Below, piece after piece: positions 36,088 through 44,921 of a stretch of DNA of 64,000 nt. Source of the stretch: Deminuibacter sp966424055 (lineage in GTDB: Bacteria > Bacteroidota > Bacteroidia > Chitinophagales > Chitinophagaceae). Every line of letters starts with the position of its first letter. Positions within the stretch are counted from its first letter, which is position 1. The stretch covers positions 85,511-149,510 of the forward strand of contig CBJLMB010000014.1 of the NCBI GenBank assembly GCA_966424055.1, given 5' to 3'. The notes below the pieces were generated by a model. That model saw nothing but the letters and a program-made list of their open reading frames with translations, was not told where the DNA came from and did no database searches. A program made the position numbers and the translations under genes.

Positions 36088-36909
36088 ATGGGCACGGGAA
36101 TGATCTGTTTACTCTTTATAACAGGCCTGCTGGCAGGCTTCTACTCAGGACTTGTTGGCACCGGTGGCAATATTATCCTGATACCTGTACTGGATTATGT
36201 TCTTTCACATACAGGTCTGAGGGAAGATGCCCTGGTAAAAGCTATTATCGCCCATTCATTGCTGATCACTTTTTTTTCAGGTATATCGGTTAGCTGGAAA
36301 CAATACCGCATACATAATTTTTATCCCAGGGAAATATTGCTCACTGCCGTATTAGGTATTTTTGGTTCATTGCTGGTCACTTATTTGATCCGCTCGGGGC
36401 ATTGGTACGATAAGCGCAGGTTTGATATGGTTTTTCTCGGCATGTTGCTGTTGCTCAGTTTTAAACTGTTTGCCGATCGAAGGTCGGGAGTACAGGATGC
36501 TAACGGGAAAGGAAACCCTGTGGCATTTTTGGTAACAGGCGCTGTTACGGGTATGATTACCGCATTATCGGGCCTGGGTGGCGGGCTTATTATGATACCT
36601 GTATTTACCGATATTTTAAAAATGCCTATTAAAAAGGCCAGCTCTATTTCTATAGGCGTGATAGCCTTGTTTGCATTGCCCATCAGTATCAACTATCTCG
36701 TTACATCGCCCCCTGCTGCAGAACACCTGCCACTGCAAACGGGATACATTTCCTGGGCCATTGTATTACCGGTGCTTGCCGGTATTTTTCTGCTGGCTCC
36801 TGCAGGGGTTAAAACCGCGCAGAAAATGCAACCCGGTCGTATCCGTCTTATCCTGGCCATTGTGATTACCCTGTTATGTATAAAAATGATCTATGGTTTT
36901 TATAAATAG
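36088..36909 (+). CDS. TauE/SafE-family sulfite/anion exporter-like permease
   Basis: The ATG at 36088 (MGTGMICLLFITGLLAGFYSG) is favoured because it opens directly into the first membrane segment; an in-frame ATG at 36058 would add ten polar residues. The protein has 273 residues and about eight hydrophobic segments in two repeats, each beginning with a Gly-rich motif: GLVGTGGNIILIPVL and ALSGLGGGLIMIPVF. These are the hallmarks of the TauE/SafE family, which moves sulfur-containing or other organic anions across the inner membrane. No sulfur gene is next to it. Confidence 0.87.
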   Translation: MGTGMICLLFITGLLAGFYSGLVGTGGNIILIPVLDYVLSHTGLREDALVKAIIAHSLLITFFSGISVSWKQYRIHNFYPREILLTAVLGIFGSLLVTYLIRSGHWYDKRRFDMVFLGMLLLLSFKLFADRRSGVQDANGKGNPVAFLVTGAVTGMITALSGLGGGLIMIPVFTDILKMPIKKASSISIGVIALFALPISINYLVTSPPAAEHLPLQTGYISWAIVLPVLAGIFLLAPAGVKTAQKMQPGRIRLILAIVITLLCIKMIYGFYK

Positions 36910-37514
36910 GTACAGGAGAAAAGAGGGCTTATCGTACAGATCGAAATGAAATAAATGTCCTGCACTGAATATAGGCTAAACAAGGGCAGCTTTGCGGGCC
37001 TGGTGTCCATTGCGCGTTTGGGTTGGATTTATTTCTTACAGTAAATGAATGGGTTGCTTCAAAAAAAATAAAAAAACAATTGGAGAGAAAATGAACTCTG
37101 GCCCGAAACTTGCTGCATTAAATACGTTTTTTAAGGGTTTAGGGTTGAAAATAGTCTCCTGTTTCTACAGGAGATTTTTTTTATACCTATAACAAATCGC
37201 TGCAAAGCTATTCATCCCCGCTTAGGTTATATGTTGCCATTTTTTTAAATCTTTCTTTTATTGAATTCTTTCTTCTTAATATATAGAAATAAAACGGTTA
37301 GCTGTCTGCAGCAGGTTACCGGCAGAAAGCACTTATATTAGCGCTTGTATTTTTATAAAAAACATTTGGCAGCATAAGCCTGATAAGCAGTATTGAAGAA
37401 CACAAAAAACCTTTGAATTTTGCCTTAATTGTATATGTTACATGATAAAAATTATCCGCCTTTAGTTGTAAGTTATTGATAGTTAATTTATTTGAATTAT
37501 AAAAAGAACCAGTT
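36910..37514. other. 605-base intergenic region with an isolated terminator
   Basis: No gene is seen. The region is AT-rich and contains one perfect terminator at 37155-37182, 246 bases after the permease stop. The distance leaves space for a small transcript between them. Right of the terminator, AT-rich sequence leads to the gene at 37515. Confidence 0.4.
37155..37182 (+). terminator. Isolated Rho-independent terminator
   Basis: TCTCCTGT (37155-37162), loop TTCT, ACAGGAGA (37167-37174) and eight T residues. The stem is perfect. No protein gene ends nearby: the nearest + stop is at 36909. Confidence 0.85.
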
Positions 37515-38153
37515 ATGCGAGCGTTGATTGCAGGATGCCTTTCATTGGGATGGGTGCAGGTATGCCTGGCACAGGACCCTGATATGCCTGACTACAGAAG
37601 TAAAAAAGAGAATTTTTCGAAAATACAGGAGAAAGACATCAGGAACGACCTGGCTTCTTTTACCATGGCAGGTATTGATGAGAGTATGGGCAAATTGCCA
37701 TTGCGTTCTGTTCCTGCTACCTCGTATGGCAATAATTATATCGGGTTCACCGACAGTACAAATAACATGCAGGTGACCATCACAGCAGAACCATTCGATC
37801 CGCTGAAGCACAAAATCGGCAAATTTGAAAATTATGTAATAAAAATAGACAACAAGGGGTATGTAGGCAGTTATGGAAAAATACCGCATACCACTATTAA
37901 AGCAGTAACAGTAGTGATCAACAGGGATACCATACCAGTGCCGCCGGCTGCTTTTGAAGATGTACATGAACCGGTATTTACCTATACAGATGCTTCGGGC
38001 ACCGTAAAATCGTACAACACGGTTTATTTTTCGGCCGATGGGCACCGTATATATGTTTACCTGCTCAGGCGAAAGAACAATGATAATTATGAAGTGACCT
38101 GGGTGTTCCAGGACAAGAAATATATACGCAGGGTAGTGGACTATAATTTTTAG
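37515..38153 (+). CDS. Exported hypothetical protein
   Basis: The 212-residue protein has a signal peptide (IAGCLSLGWVQVCLAQ) and is otherwise beta-rich and soluble: NMQVTITAEPFDPLKHKIG near residue 89, IKAVTVVINRDTIPVPP near 128, and a C-terminal HRIYVYLLRRKNNDNYEVTW. No family is recognised. A Cys residue in the signal region does not fit a clean lipobox, so it is probably periplasmic. It converges on the DUF1080 gene across a shared hairpin. Confidence 0.6.
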   Translation: MRALIAGCLSLGWVQVCLAQDPDMPDYRSKKENFSKIQEKDIRNDLASFTMAGIDESMGKLPLRSVPATSYGNNYIGFTDSTNNMQVTITAEPFDPLKHKIGKFENYVIKIDNKGYVGSYGKIPHTTIKAVTVVINRDTIPVPPAAFEDVHEPVFTYTDASGTVKSYNTVYFSADGHRIYVYLLRRKNNDNYEVTWVFQDKKYIRRVVDYNF

Positions 38154-38169
38154 TACCTGCTAAAAAACA

Positions 38170-38209
38170 ACCGGCATAAGAAAGAATATTTTTCTGTTCT
38201 TATGCCGGT
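38170..38209. terminator. Bidirectional terminator between convergent genes
   Basis: ACCGGCATAAGAA (38170-38182) pairs with TTCTTATGCCGGT (38197-38209), a perfect 13-base stem. A-rich sequence on the left and T-rich sequence on the right allow it to act on both strands, serving the gene ending at 38153 and the minus gene ending at 38274. Confidence 0.8.
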
Positions 38210-38273
38210 TTGCTATTGATGATAAAGCAACTTGTTGGAAAAGTAACAATAGTTTGCCCGATAGTAGCGCTTA

Positions 38274-39044
38274 TTACAATGGTCTTACCCAGATATTGCG
38301 GTAGCTGATCGGTTCACTTTTATCGCCATGTGCCTGCAGTTTGATCGGTGCGGCGCCATGTTTTTTGTAAGAAGGTGTGCCAATATACAGGGTGGGGCCT
38401 TTCAGTACCGTATTGTTCTGAATAAGCACGCCGTTTTGAAATACGGTTACACGTGCGGGGGATTGTACAGAACCATCTTCATTAAAACGTGGTGCAGTCC
38501 ACACCACATCATAGCTCTGCCATTCACCAGGTTTGCGGCATGCATTCACCAGTGGCGCTGTTTGTTTGTAAATAGCGCCGGCCTGCCCGTTCACATAAGT
38601 AGAATTGTTGTACGAATCCAGCACCTGTAATTCATAGCCGGCATCGCCGGGGCCGATGGATGAGAGGAACACACCACTGTTGCCGCGGGCCTGTCCCGAG
38701 CCACTGATATTGGCCGGTATACGCCATTCAATATGCAACTGGTAGTCAAGAAAGGATTGTTTGGTTTGTATGTTGCCACCTGCTTTGTTAACCGTGATAA
38801 TACCGTCTGCAACCGTCCAGTTGGCAGGTGCCGTGGTATCTTTTACTGAAACCCATTGATCGAGGTTGTTACCGCCAAATAAAACAACCGCATCAGATGG
38901 AGCATCGCTGCTGGTTTTACCTGGTGTTACTACCTGAGGCACCGGTTTCCATACTTCTGTTTCTTCGGGTTTGGTCTGCGCCAGTAATACCGTTGAGAAC
39001 AAGGTGGCCATGCCGGCAGTAAAAGCATACTTTTTATACTTCAT
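38274..39044 (-). CDS. DUF1080 (3-keto-disaccharide hydrolase-like) secreted protein
   Basis: The 256-residue protein has a signal peptide (FTAGMATLFSTVLLAQ) and the DUF1080 (PF06439) jelly-roll: VVLFGGNNLDQWVSV near residue 53, ADGIITVNKAGGNIQTK near 79, LHIEWRIP, GNSGVFLSS near 121 and a final PISYRNIWVRPL. Members of this family hydrolyse 3-keto-glycosides or bind sugars in the periplasm. The Gfo/Idh/MocA enzyme at 41419 could make or use 3-keto sugars, but the two genes are not in one operon. Confidence 0.85.
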   Translation of the reverse strand: MKYKKYAFTAGMATLFSTVLLAQTKPEETEVWKPVPQVVTPGKTSSDAPSDAVVLFGGNNLDQWVSVKDTTAPANWTVADGIITVNKAGGNIQTKQSFLDYQLHIEWRIPANISGSGQARGNSGVFLSSIGPGDAGYELQVLDSYNNSTYVNGQAGAIYKQTAPLVNACRKPGEWQSYDVVWTAPRFNEDGSVQSPARVTVFQNGVLIQNNTVLKGPTLYIGTPSYKKHGAAPIKLQAHGDKSEPISYRNIWVRPL

Positions 39045-39187
39045 ATAGCGTGTATTTTATACACAAATATGAAGATTAATTATAAATAAATCACATCAGC
39101 AGGCTGCGATCATAAAATAATTAGCCGCTGCGCCTGTTTTTTTAACAAAAAGCGCAATAATAGCAGGAATGAAAAATGCATCGATCG

Positions 39188-39706
39188 TTATTGTGTATGG
39201 ATGGCTGTAATGAAATAATCATTTTTTTGTTCTATAAACCAGATAGCACCATTGCCCAGCATGGCCCCCTGGCTGTTGCGGAAGATCCTGTCAAGCCGCT
39301 GCCGGGTGATGATGGTTTTTAACTGTTGGGTGAACAGTTGTGCGTAATTTTTTTTAAATGCAGCCGCATTGGCTGCATTCTTTAGTGGATAAAGAACATG
39401 TGCGGCTATACTGTCTGTTTGATCAGTACTGACCCAGGTTTTAAAATGAACAAGGAATTGTTTGAATGCTGCAGGATGATCGAAACCGGCATTGGCCCAG
39501 GAACTGGGTTTTGAACCATCTTCAAACAAACTGTCGGGCGCCTGGATCTGTTGGGCAATGCTGTCTTCTGCCGGCAGCGTTGCTGATGAGGTAACGGCTG
39601 TATCCGGATGATGGCTGCTGCTGTCTGCTGTGTGACTTTTATTGTTCTGTCCGGGGCCACAGGAAGCTGCCAGTAGCAGGCCCAGAAGGAATACATTTAT
39701 TTTCAT
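39188..39706 (-). CDS. Hypothetical lipoprotein
   Basis: Start at 39706 gives MKINVFLLGLLLAASCGPG, a clear lipoprotein signal with Cys at residue 16; a longer frame upstream is unlikely. Of 172 residues, 17-65 are Ser/Thr/His-rich linker. The rest is helical (FKQFLVHFKTWVSTDQTDSIAAHVLYPLKN) and may be a small ligand- or stress-response domain of the NTF2-like or DUF type, which I cannot name. It ends with a strand pair AIWFIEQKNDYFITAIHTQ. Confidence 0.6.
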   Translation of the reverse strand: MKINVFLLGLLLAASCGPGQNNKSHTADSSSHHPDTAVTSSATLPAEDSIAQQIQAPDSLFEDGSKPSSWANAGFDHPAAFKQFLVHFKTWVSTDQTDSIAAHVLYPLKNAANAAAFKKNYAQLFTQQLKTIITRQRLDRIFRNSQGAMLGNGAIWFIEQKNDYFITAIHTQ

Positions 39707-39833
39707 GCTGGTCTTTTTTTGCAATACACTATTAAGGATAATTGTTTTTAGCTCATCCCCCAAATTACCTGTTGATCACTGTTTTTATAGCTGCAAGCTA
39801 TGCGCTTCAGGCTAATCAGCTGCAATGTTGCGT

Positions 39834-41278
39834 TCATGAATGCCGTGCACTGTTGTGCTGTATCATTTTTTCCTGGTTGAAGGTGTGCATCCTGTACAAG
39901 GGCAGCTTGATGCAGAAGCAAGTACCCTGGTTTTCTGTACTGCTCACACTGATGTCGCCATCCAGCAGTATAACCAGCTTTTTTACTATGCCCAGGCCCA
40001 GACCAGTGCCTTCGTAATGGCTGTGCGAAGCAAAATCGTCAAAAATAAAAGGCAGTTTATCAGGAGTAATACCAATGCCTTCATCACTGATGCTCAGTGC
40101 CAGTTTATCTTCCGCCATGCTGCAATGGATAAAGATGCCTTTGTTGCGTGGCGTAAACTTAAGCGCATTGCTAAGAAGGTTGAATAAAATTTGTGTGAGC
40201 CTTGTTTTATCGGTCGTGATCAGCAATGGTAAACTGTCATCTACCCGGTATTGAGGCAGAATGTTTTTTTCGCGTCCCATTACCTGGTATACTTTCACAC
40301 ACCTGGCCAGCCATTCACGCAGTTCAAATGTTTCATCGCGCAGGTCTATCTGCAGGCCGGCATCCAGTTTGGAATAATCCAGTACATTATTGACTATGGT
40401 TCGAAGGTGCTCGCTGCTGCTGTAAAGTCCTTCCAGGAACTCTGTTTCCTGGCGGGGAGATAAAAATGTTTCGCTTTTATTACGCAGCAGCAATTCACTG
40501 AAACCGGCGATGCCATTGACCGAGTTGCGTATTTCATGATTGTTCTCGCGAAGAAAAAGCGATTTGAATTTATTGGCGTTCTGCAGTTCCTGCACCAGTG
40601 TATTCAATTCTTTTGTTCGTTGCGCTACCTGCGCTTCCAGGCTGGCAGCCTGTGTTTTTAAATGCTGGTTACGCAGCGACAATGCAGTGTACAGGTCCTG
40701 GATTTATTGAGCAGGCCCACCATTTTTTTCTGGTAAAGCAGTACCAGCAAAAAATTGAGCAGAAGTACAATGAGCAATATCAACCAGCGGAATTCCTGCT
40801 GCTGGCTCTGCGAAAAACGGAGCGGGCTAACCCAGTGAAAATAGAAGTTCAGTTCCAGCAGGCAAAGACAAACGATGGGCAACAATGCACTAACGAAAAT
40901 AAGCAGTTTGTCATCCGGCTTGAACAGCAGTACCGAGATGCTCATCATAAAAATGGAGATGTACTGCACCTGCGACATATTGCCCAGTAAAAAACCATAG
41001 TACATCATGATGCAGCAACCGATCACCTGTATCAGTGAACTGCTGAAGCGGTAATGCAGCCTGGTGCTCAGGTAAAGCAATAAGAAGAACACACCCGCAT
41101 ACAGCAGGCCCATGAACAGTACCAGTTGCTGGCCGCATAACAGGTAAAACACCAGGCCATAGAGTATTAATCCTATTGCACAATAAATACACAACTGCTT
41201 AACAAGCTGGGATCGCAATACACCTTCTTCATCCTGGGGGCTGGAAATGGGGTGGATGAGGTGATCATGAACACTCAT
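39834..41278 (-). pseudogene. Membrane sensor histidine kinase split by a frameshift
   Basis: Two overlapping reading frames make one protein. The part from 41278 encodes residues for about six membrane helices (CIYCAIGLILYGLVFYLL, FMGLLYAGVFFLLLYLS, ISIFMMSISVLLF, FVSALLPIVCLCLLEL, LILLIVLLLNFLLVLLY) and ends after KKMVGLLNKS. The second part, read one frame over from about 40708, continues DLYTALSLRNQHLKTQAASL into a coiled coil and the kinase core: H-box NNHEIRNSVNGIAGFSELLL, N-box LFNLLSNALKFTPRNKG, G1 ISDEGIGITPDK and G2 GTGLGLGIVKKL. One extra base near 40708 would join them into about 480 residues. The kinase part has no good start of its own (only TTG at 40682). No response regulator is adjacent. 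Confidence 0.75.
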
Positions 41279-41418
41279 AAAACAAACTTTATATGGCTTA
41301 ACAGGCTATTGGTTTCACATAATTAAGCAATAAACAGAAAATGTTGAATTAAAATAAAAATATATCTGTTGCAGCAGCGGTTTTAATCGCTGTTGCAACA
41401 GTGATGAATACTTGCTGA

Positions 41419-42816
41419 TCAGCTTTTTAGCTGCATCTTCTCCGCATCCCAGAACATGACTTTTTTCTGAAAATAACTTTCATTGGTAACCAGTGCCGGA
41501 CCAGCGGCACGCAGGCCGAAGGTGGCATCTTCCACTATTGTTTTACCATTTCTGACCGCATCAAAAAAATGAACGAAGTGATCATACCTGTCATCATAAC
41601 CTTTGGGTGCGGCAAAGGAGGTTTCCTGTGTTTGCGGCGCCTGCCGGCTGGCTTCGGGATATTTACTGTTGTATTGTTTTACATAAGCTTCCTGCATTTC
41701 TTTGGTAAATGCATTGTAAGTATCCCATCCGCCATAACCAGGGGCGGAGGGTAGTTTATGTTTCCTGATGGTGAAATCATTCCAGCCCAGTTCCAGCACG
41801 CCTTCAGTACCGATCAGTCTTGTGTACTGCCCGCCGCCGCTGCCGTCAGCAAAGTTCACACGCAGGGTCATCTGGAAAGCAGGATGGGTATCGGTTTGCG
41901 GGTAATCGAAAATGGCCACTACCACATCCGGTACATCGCGCCCGTCTTTCCATTGTACCAGGTTTCCGCTGGCAAAAATGCGTTCAGGCCCCTTGGCATC
42001 TACTATAAAATGCAGTCCTGAAATAAGGTGAACAAAAAGATCGCCGGGAATACCTGTGCCATAAGCGCGGTAATTGCGCCAGCGGAAAAAACGGACAGGA
42101 TCGAAGGGTACCTTACTGGTATCTTTTAAAAAAGTATCAAAATCAATAGTAGAAGGTGATGCATCTGGTGGAATAGAATACTGCCAGGCGCCCAACGCAT
42201 CATGGCGGTCCATACGTGCTTCCACCACATTCAGCTGGCCTATTTCACCGGCCTGGTAACGCTTGCGCGCTTCTGCCAGCGCAATACTGCTCACCCGCTG
42301 GCTGCCTACCTGGAATACAGCGCCTGTACGCTTTTGCGCGGCGATCACTGCATGCCCTTCGGCAATTTGCTGTACCATGGGCTTTTCGCAATACACTGCT
42401 TTGCCCTTTTCCATGGCATCGATGGAAATAGTGTCGTGCCAGTGATCGGGTGTGGCAATGATCACAGCATCAATATCTTTTCTGTTGAGCAGTTCACGGT
42501 AGTCGCGCGTGGCAAATACCGATGCTCCGTATACCTCTTTTACTTTCTGCAGGTGCCCCTGGTAAAGATCGGCGGCAGCCACCAGTTCAACACCCGGTAC
42601 TTTAACTGCAGTAGCAACATCACCAAACCCCATAATGCCCATGCCTATACAGCCCAGGCGTATTTTATCATTGGGAGATACAGGACTGCTCTCTGCAGCG
42701 CGGAGTATTTGTACGGAAGATGTGTTGCCCGCTAAAGCTGCTACCTGGCCGGCGCCCAGCAGGGCCGCGGTTCCGCCCAGCTGCCGGATAAATTTTCTAC
42801 GCGATTGATTGGACAT
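41419..42816 (-). CDS. Gfo/Idh/MocA-family oxidoreductase with Tat signal
   Basis: ATG at 42816 starts MSNQSRRKFIRQLGGTAALL, a twin-arginine export signal, giving 465 residues; a longer frame upstream lacks a plausible start. The NAD(P)-binding Rossmann fold starts at IRLGCIGMGIMGFGDVA near residue 54, with the EKP motif in AVYCEKPMVQ near 145. The C-terminal substrate domain is typical of secreted sugar dehydrogenases of Bacteroidota. NAD would be carried as a bound cofactor in the periplasm. The likely activity is redox change of a sugar or sugar derivative. Confidence 0.87.
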   Translation of the reverse strand: MSNQSRRKFIRQLGGTAALLGAGQVAALAGNTSSVQILRAAESSPVSPNDKIRLGCIGMGIMGFGDVATAVKVPGVELVAAADLYQGHLQKVKEVYGASVFATRDYRELLNRKDIDAVIIATPDHWHDTISIDAMEKGKAVYCEKPMVQQIAEGHAVIAAQKRTGAVFQVGSQRVSSIALAEARKRYQAGEIGQLNVVEARMDRHDALGAWQYSIPPDASPSTIDFDTFLKDTSKVPFDPVRFFRWRNYRAYGTGIPGDLFVHLISGLHFIVDAKGPERIFASGNLVQWKDGRDVPDVVVAIFDYPQTDTHPAFQMTLRVNFADGSGGGQYTRLIGTEGVLELGWNDFTIRKHKLPSAPGYGGWDTYNAFTKEMQEAYVKQYNSKYPEASRQAPQTQETSFAAPKGYDDRYDHFVHFFDAVRNGKTIVEDATFGLRAAGPALVTNESYFQKKVMFWDAEKMQLKS

Positions 42817-43229
42817 ACCTTTTTGTTTTTCTGTGGAGAAATCATATTGGAGGATACGGGGAACTGCTGTGCACACTTTATGGTATAGCCCGAACAAGGC
42901 TGCAGGAAAGCATACCTGCTGTTCCTGCTTTTCATATGGCCTGGTGTTTAGGTGGTCAATTGCACGAAGAACGCACCTGCAGCAAATGTATACGCATTTA
43001 TAGCATTGATTAAGGTAACGATTATTTTAACACCATGAATTAAAATTATATGGAGCGTATGCGCATTGCTTTCGCAGCAGTGACATGTAAGTTATACCGG
43101 GAAAAGATGCAGGCAATGATAGAGGAAGAAACCAGCTTTTGCGGATAAGCTGGTTCTTTTTTTCCTGCTTTTTATTCTGCATCCGATTTTATTTTTACAT
43201 TCATCGCTCGAAAATCAAATCCCTGTTTC
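42817..43229. other. Divergent intergenic region with short open frame and hairpin
   Basis: No recognised gene. A 32-codon open frame (43050-43148, MERMRIAFAAVTCKLY at the start) ends inside a terminator-like hairpin at 43130-43155. No similar sequence is known to me, and coding is uncertain. Confidence 0.3.
43130..43155 (+). terminator. Terminator-like hairpin upstream of the M28 peptidase gene
   Basis: AACCAGCTT (43130-43138) pairs with AAGCTGGTT (43147-43155), followed by CTTTTTTT. It lies 75 bases before the peptidase start, with only the short open frame 43050-43148 upstream on this strand. It could end a small RNA or attenuate the peptidase transcript. Confidence 0.7.
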
Positions 43230-44699
43230 ATGAGAAAAGCATTATGGCAGTTTGCAGCCGGTGCAGCTGTATTATTCAACACCGGTTTTGCACAGGATAA
43301 ACCCGGATGGAAAACTGTTTTTGAACAAATCAATACCGAAGTACTGGCGCACTCGCAGGCTTATAGCAACCTGCAATGGGCAACGGAACATATCGGCCAC
43401 CGGCTTACCGGTTCTGCCAACGGGAAAAAAGCAGAAGAATATGCATACAGCTTGCTGAAAGGATATGGTTTTAACCAGCTAAAATACCAGCCTTTTGAAG
43501 TGGAGAGCTGGAGCCGCGGCACCCTGCTACTGGAAACCGGCAGCGATGAGCAACACCTGCAAAAAATAAAAGCCGTTACACTGGCTCATTCACCCGTAAA
43601 AGCAAATATCACCGGTGAAATAGTGGACATGGGCAACGGACTGGAAGAGGATTACCAGGCTGCTGGCGCTAAGGCGCAGGGTAAAATTGTACTGGCATAT
43701 CTCGGTGTATTGCCCGGGTCCAAACCCGGCACTCCCAGTTTGCACCGCTCTGAAAAAACAGCCATCGCTATCAAGCATGGCGCTGTTGGTATTATACTGA
43801 TCAATTCAGTACCCAATGGCATATTGCTTACTGGCACAGCTTCTGTAACCGGTAAACTGATACCTATTCCCGCGGTATGTATCGGTAAGGAAGATGGGAT
43901 GGCTTTGAAACAGTCTGTCAGTACGGGAAAGATGATCAGCCATATTGCAATGACCAACCACTCCGGTATGATCAAAGCCCGCAATGTGGTGGCCACTATC
44001 CCCGGTAAAACCCTGCCCCATGAAAAAATAGTGATCGGTGGCCACCTCGACAGCTGGGATCTTGCCACAGGAGCCATTGATAATGGTATCGGTTCTTTTT
44101 CTGTTATAGATATCGCCCGAACTTTTAAAGCACTGCACCTGCAGCCGGAAAGAACGGTAGAGTTTGTGTTGTTTATGGGGGAAGAAGAAGGGCTGCTGGG
44201 CTCAAAGGCTTATGTAAATGCAGCGGTGCGCGATAAGAGCATCGATGAAATACGCTATATGCTGAACTATGATATGACCAACGATCCAAAGGGATATTCC
44301 ACCACCGCAGCAGAAAGTAAAGCGCTTTTTCAATCCATCGGCACAGTTGCCAGGAATATAGATACTTCATTCACCAACCTGTTTCAGCACGGTGCGGGAT
44401 TGCATAGCGATCACCAGCCTTTTATGCTGCAGGGTATACCCACCGGTGGAGGCGCAGGAGGTAAACTGCCTAATAATGCAGGTGCCTGTTATCATGCAGA
44501 CTGTGATAATTTCAGCCTGGTAGATGCAACGGGTATGCGCAATACCGTCCGGTTCAGCGCCATGCTGTTGTATGGCATCGCGGATGCTGAAGAACTGAAA
44601 GCAAAACATTTCAGTGACGAAGAAACCAAAAATTTTTTGATACAGCACCAGCTGAAGGAGCCTTTGCAGATAGCAGGTGAGTGGAGATGGGCGGATTGA
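43230..44699 (+). CDS. Exported M28-family zinc metallopeptidase
   Basis: The 489-residue protein has a signal peptide (AAGAAVLFNTGFAQ), a protease-associated domain insert (residues about 120-240, GKIVLAYLGV, AVGIILINSVPNGILL), and an M28 catalytic domain from about 255. The two-zinc ligands are visible: His in IGGHLDSWD, Asp in AIDNGIGS, Glu pair in GEEEGLLGS, Asp in LNYDMTNDP and His in CYHADCDNF. It is likely a periplasmic or surface aminopeptidase or carboxypeptidase that trims peptides. Confidence 0.9.
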   Translation: MRKALWQFAAGAAVLFNTGFAQDKPGWKTVFEQINTEVLAHSQAYSNLQWATEHIGHRLTGSANGKKAEEYAYSLLKGYGFNQLKYQPFEVESWSRGTLLLETGSDEQHLQKIKAVTLAHSPVKANITGEIVDMGNGLEEDYQAAGAKAQGKIVLAYLGVLPGSKPGTPSLHRSEKTAIAIKHGAVGIILINSVPNGILLTGTASVTGKLIPIPAVCIGKEDGMALKQSVSTGKMISHIAMTNHSGMIKARNVVATIPGKTLPHEKIVIGGHLDSWDLATGAIDNGIGSFSVIDIARTFKALHLQPERTVEFVLFMGEEEGLLGSKAYVNAAVRDKSIDEIRYMLNYDMTNDPKGYSTTAAESKALFQSIGTVARNIDTSFTNLFQHGAGLHSDHQPFMLQGIPTGGGAGGKLPNNAGACYHADCDNFSLVDATGMRNTVRFSAMLLYGIADAEELKAKHFSDEETKNFLIQHQLKEPLQIAGEWRWAD

Positions 44700-44721
44700 G
44701 GGTGTTTTGATGGTGGGATTG

Positions 44722-44769
44722 TTTGATTGCTTGATTGCTTGATTGTTTGATTGCTTGATTGTTTGATTG
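44722..44769 (+). repeat. Six tandem copies of an 8-base unit
   Basis: Units read TTTGATTG or CTTGATTG, in the order T C C T C T for the first base. The array begins 22 bases after the peptidase stop. The unit number is even and the change is limited to one position, as expected for slippage in replication. Confidence 0.9.
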
Positions 44770-44921
44770 TTTTGATGGTTGGTTATGGGTGAGATCGCAG
44801 AGTGGAATTGATAGCAAATATATCGGTGCGGAATGGTGTAATTACGACAAACAGTTGTCTTTATACGCCAGTTGTTTGCATGCCCGGTTGAATGGGCTAT
44901 TTTGGATGATCAATTCAGTGT

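Noticed and set aside
39834..40682. Stand-alone cytoplasmic histidine kinase
   Set aside because: The frame has only a TTG start inside the coiled coil, and the upstream frame supplies the missing membrane part exactly, so a frameshift explains it better.
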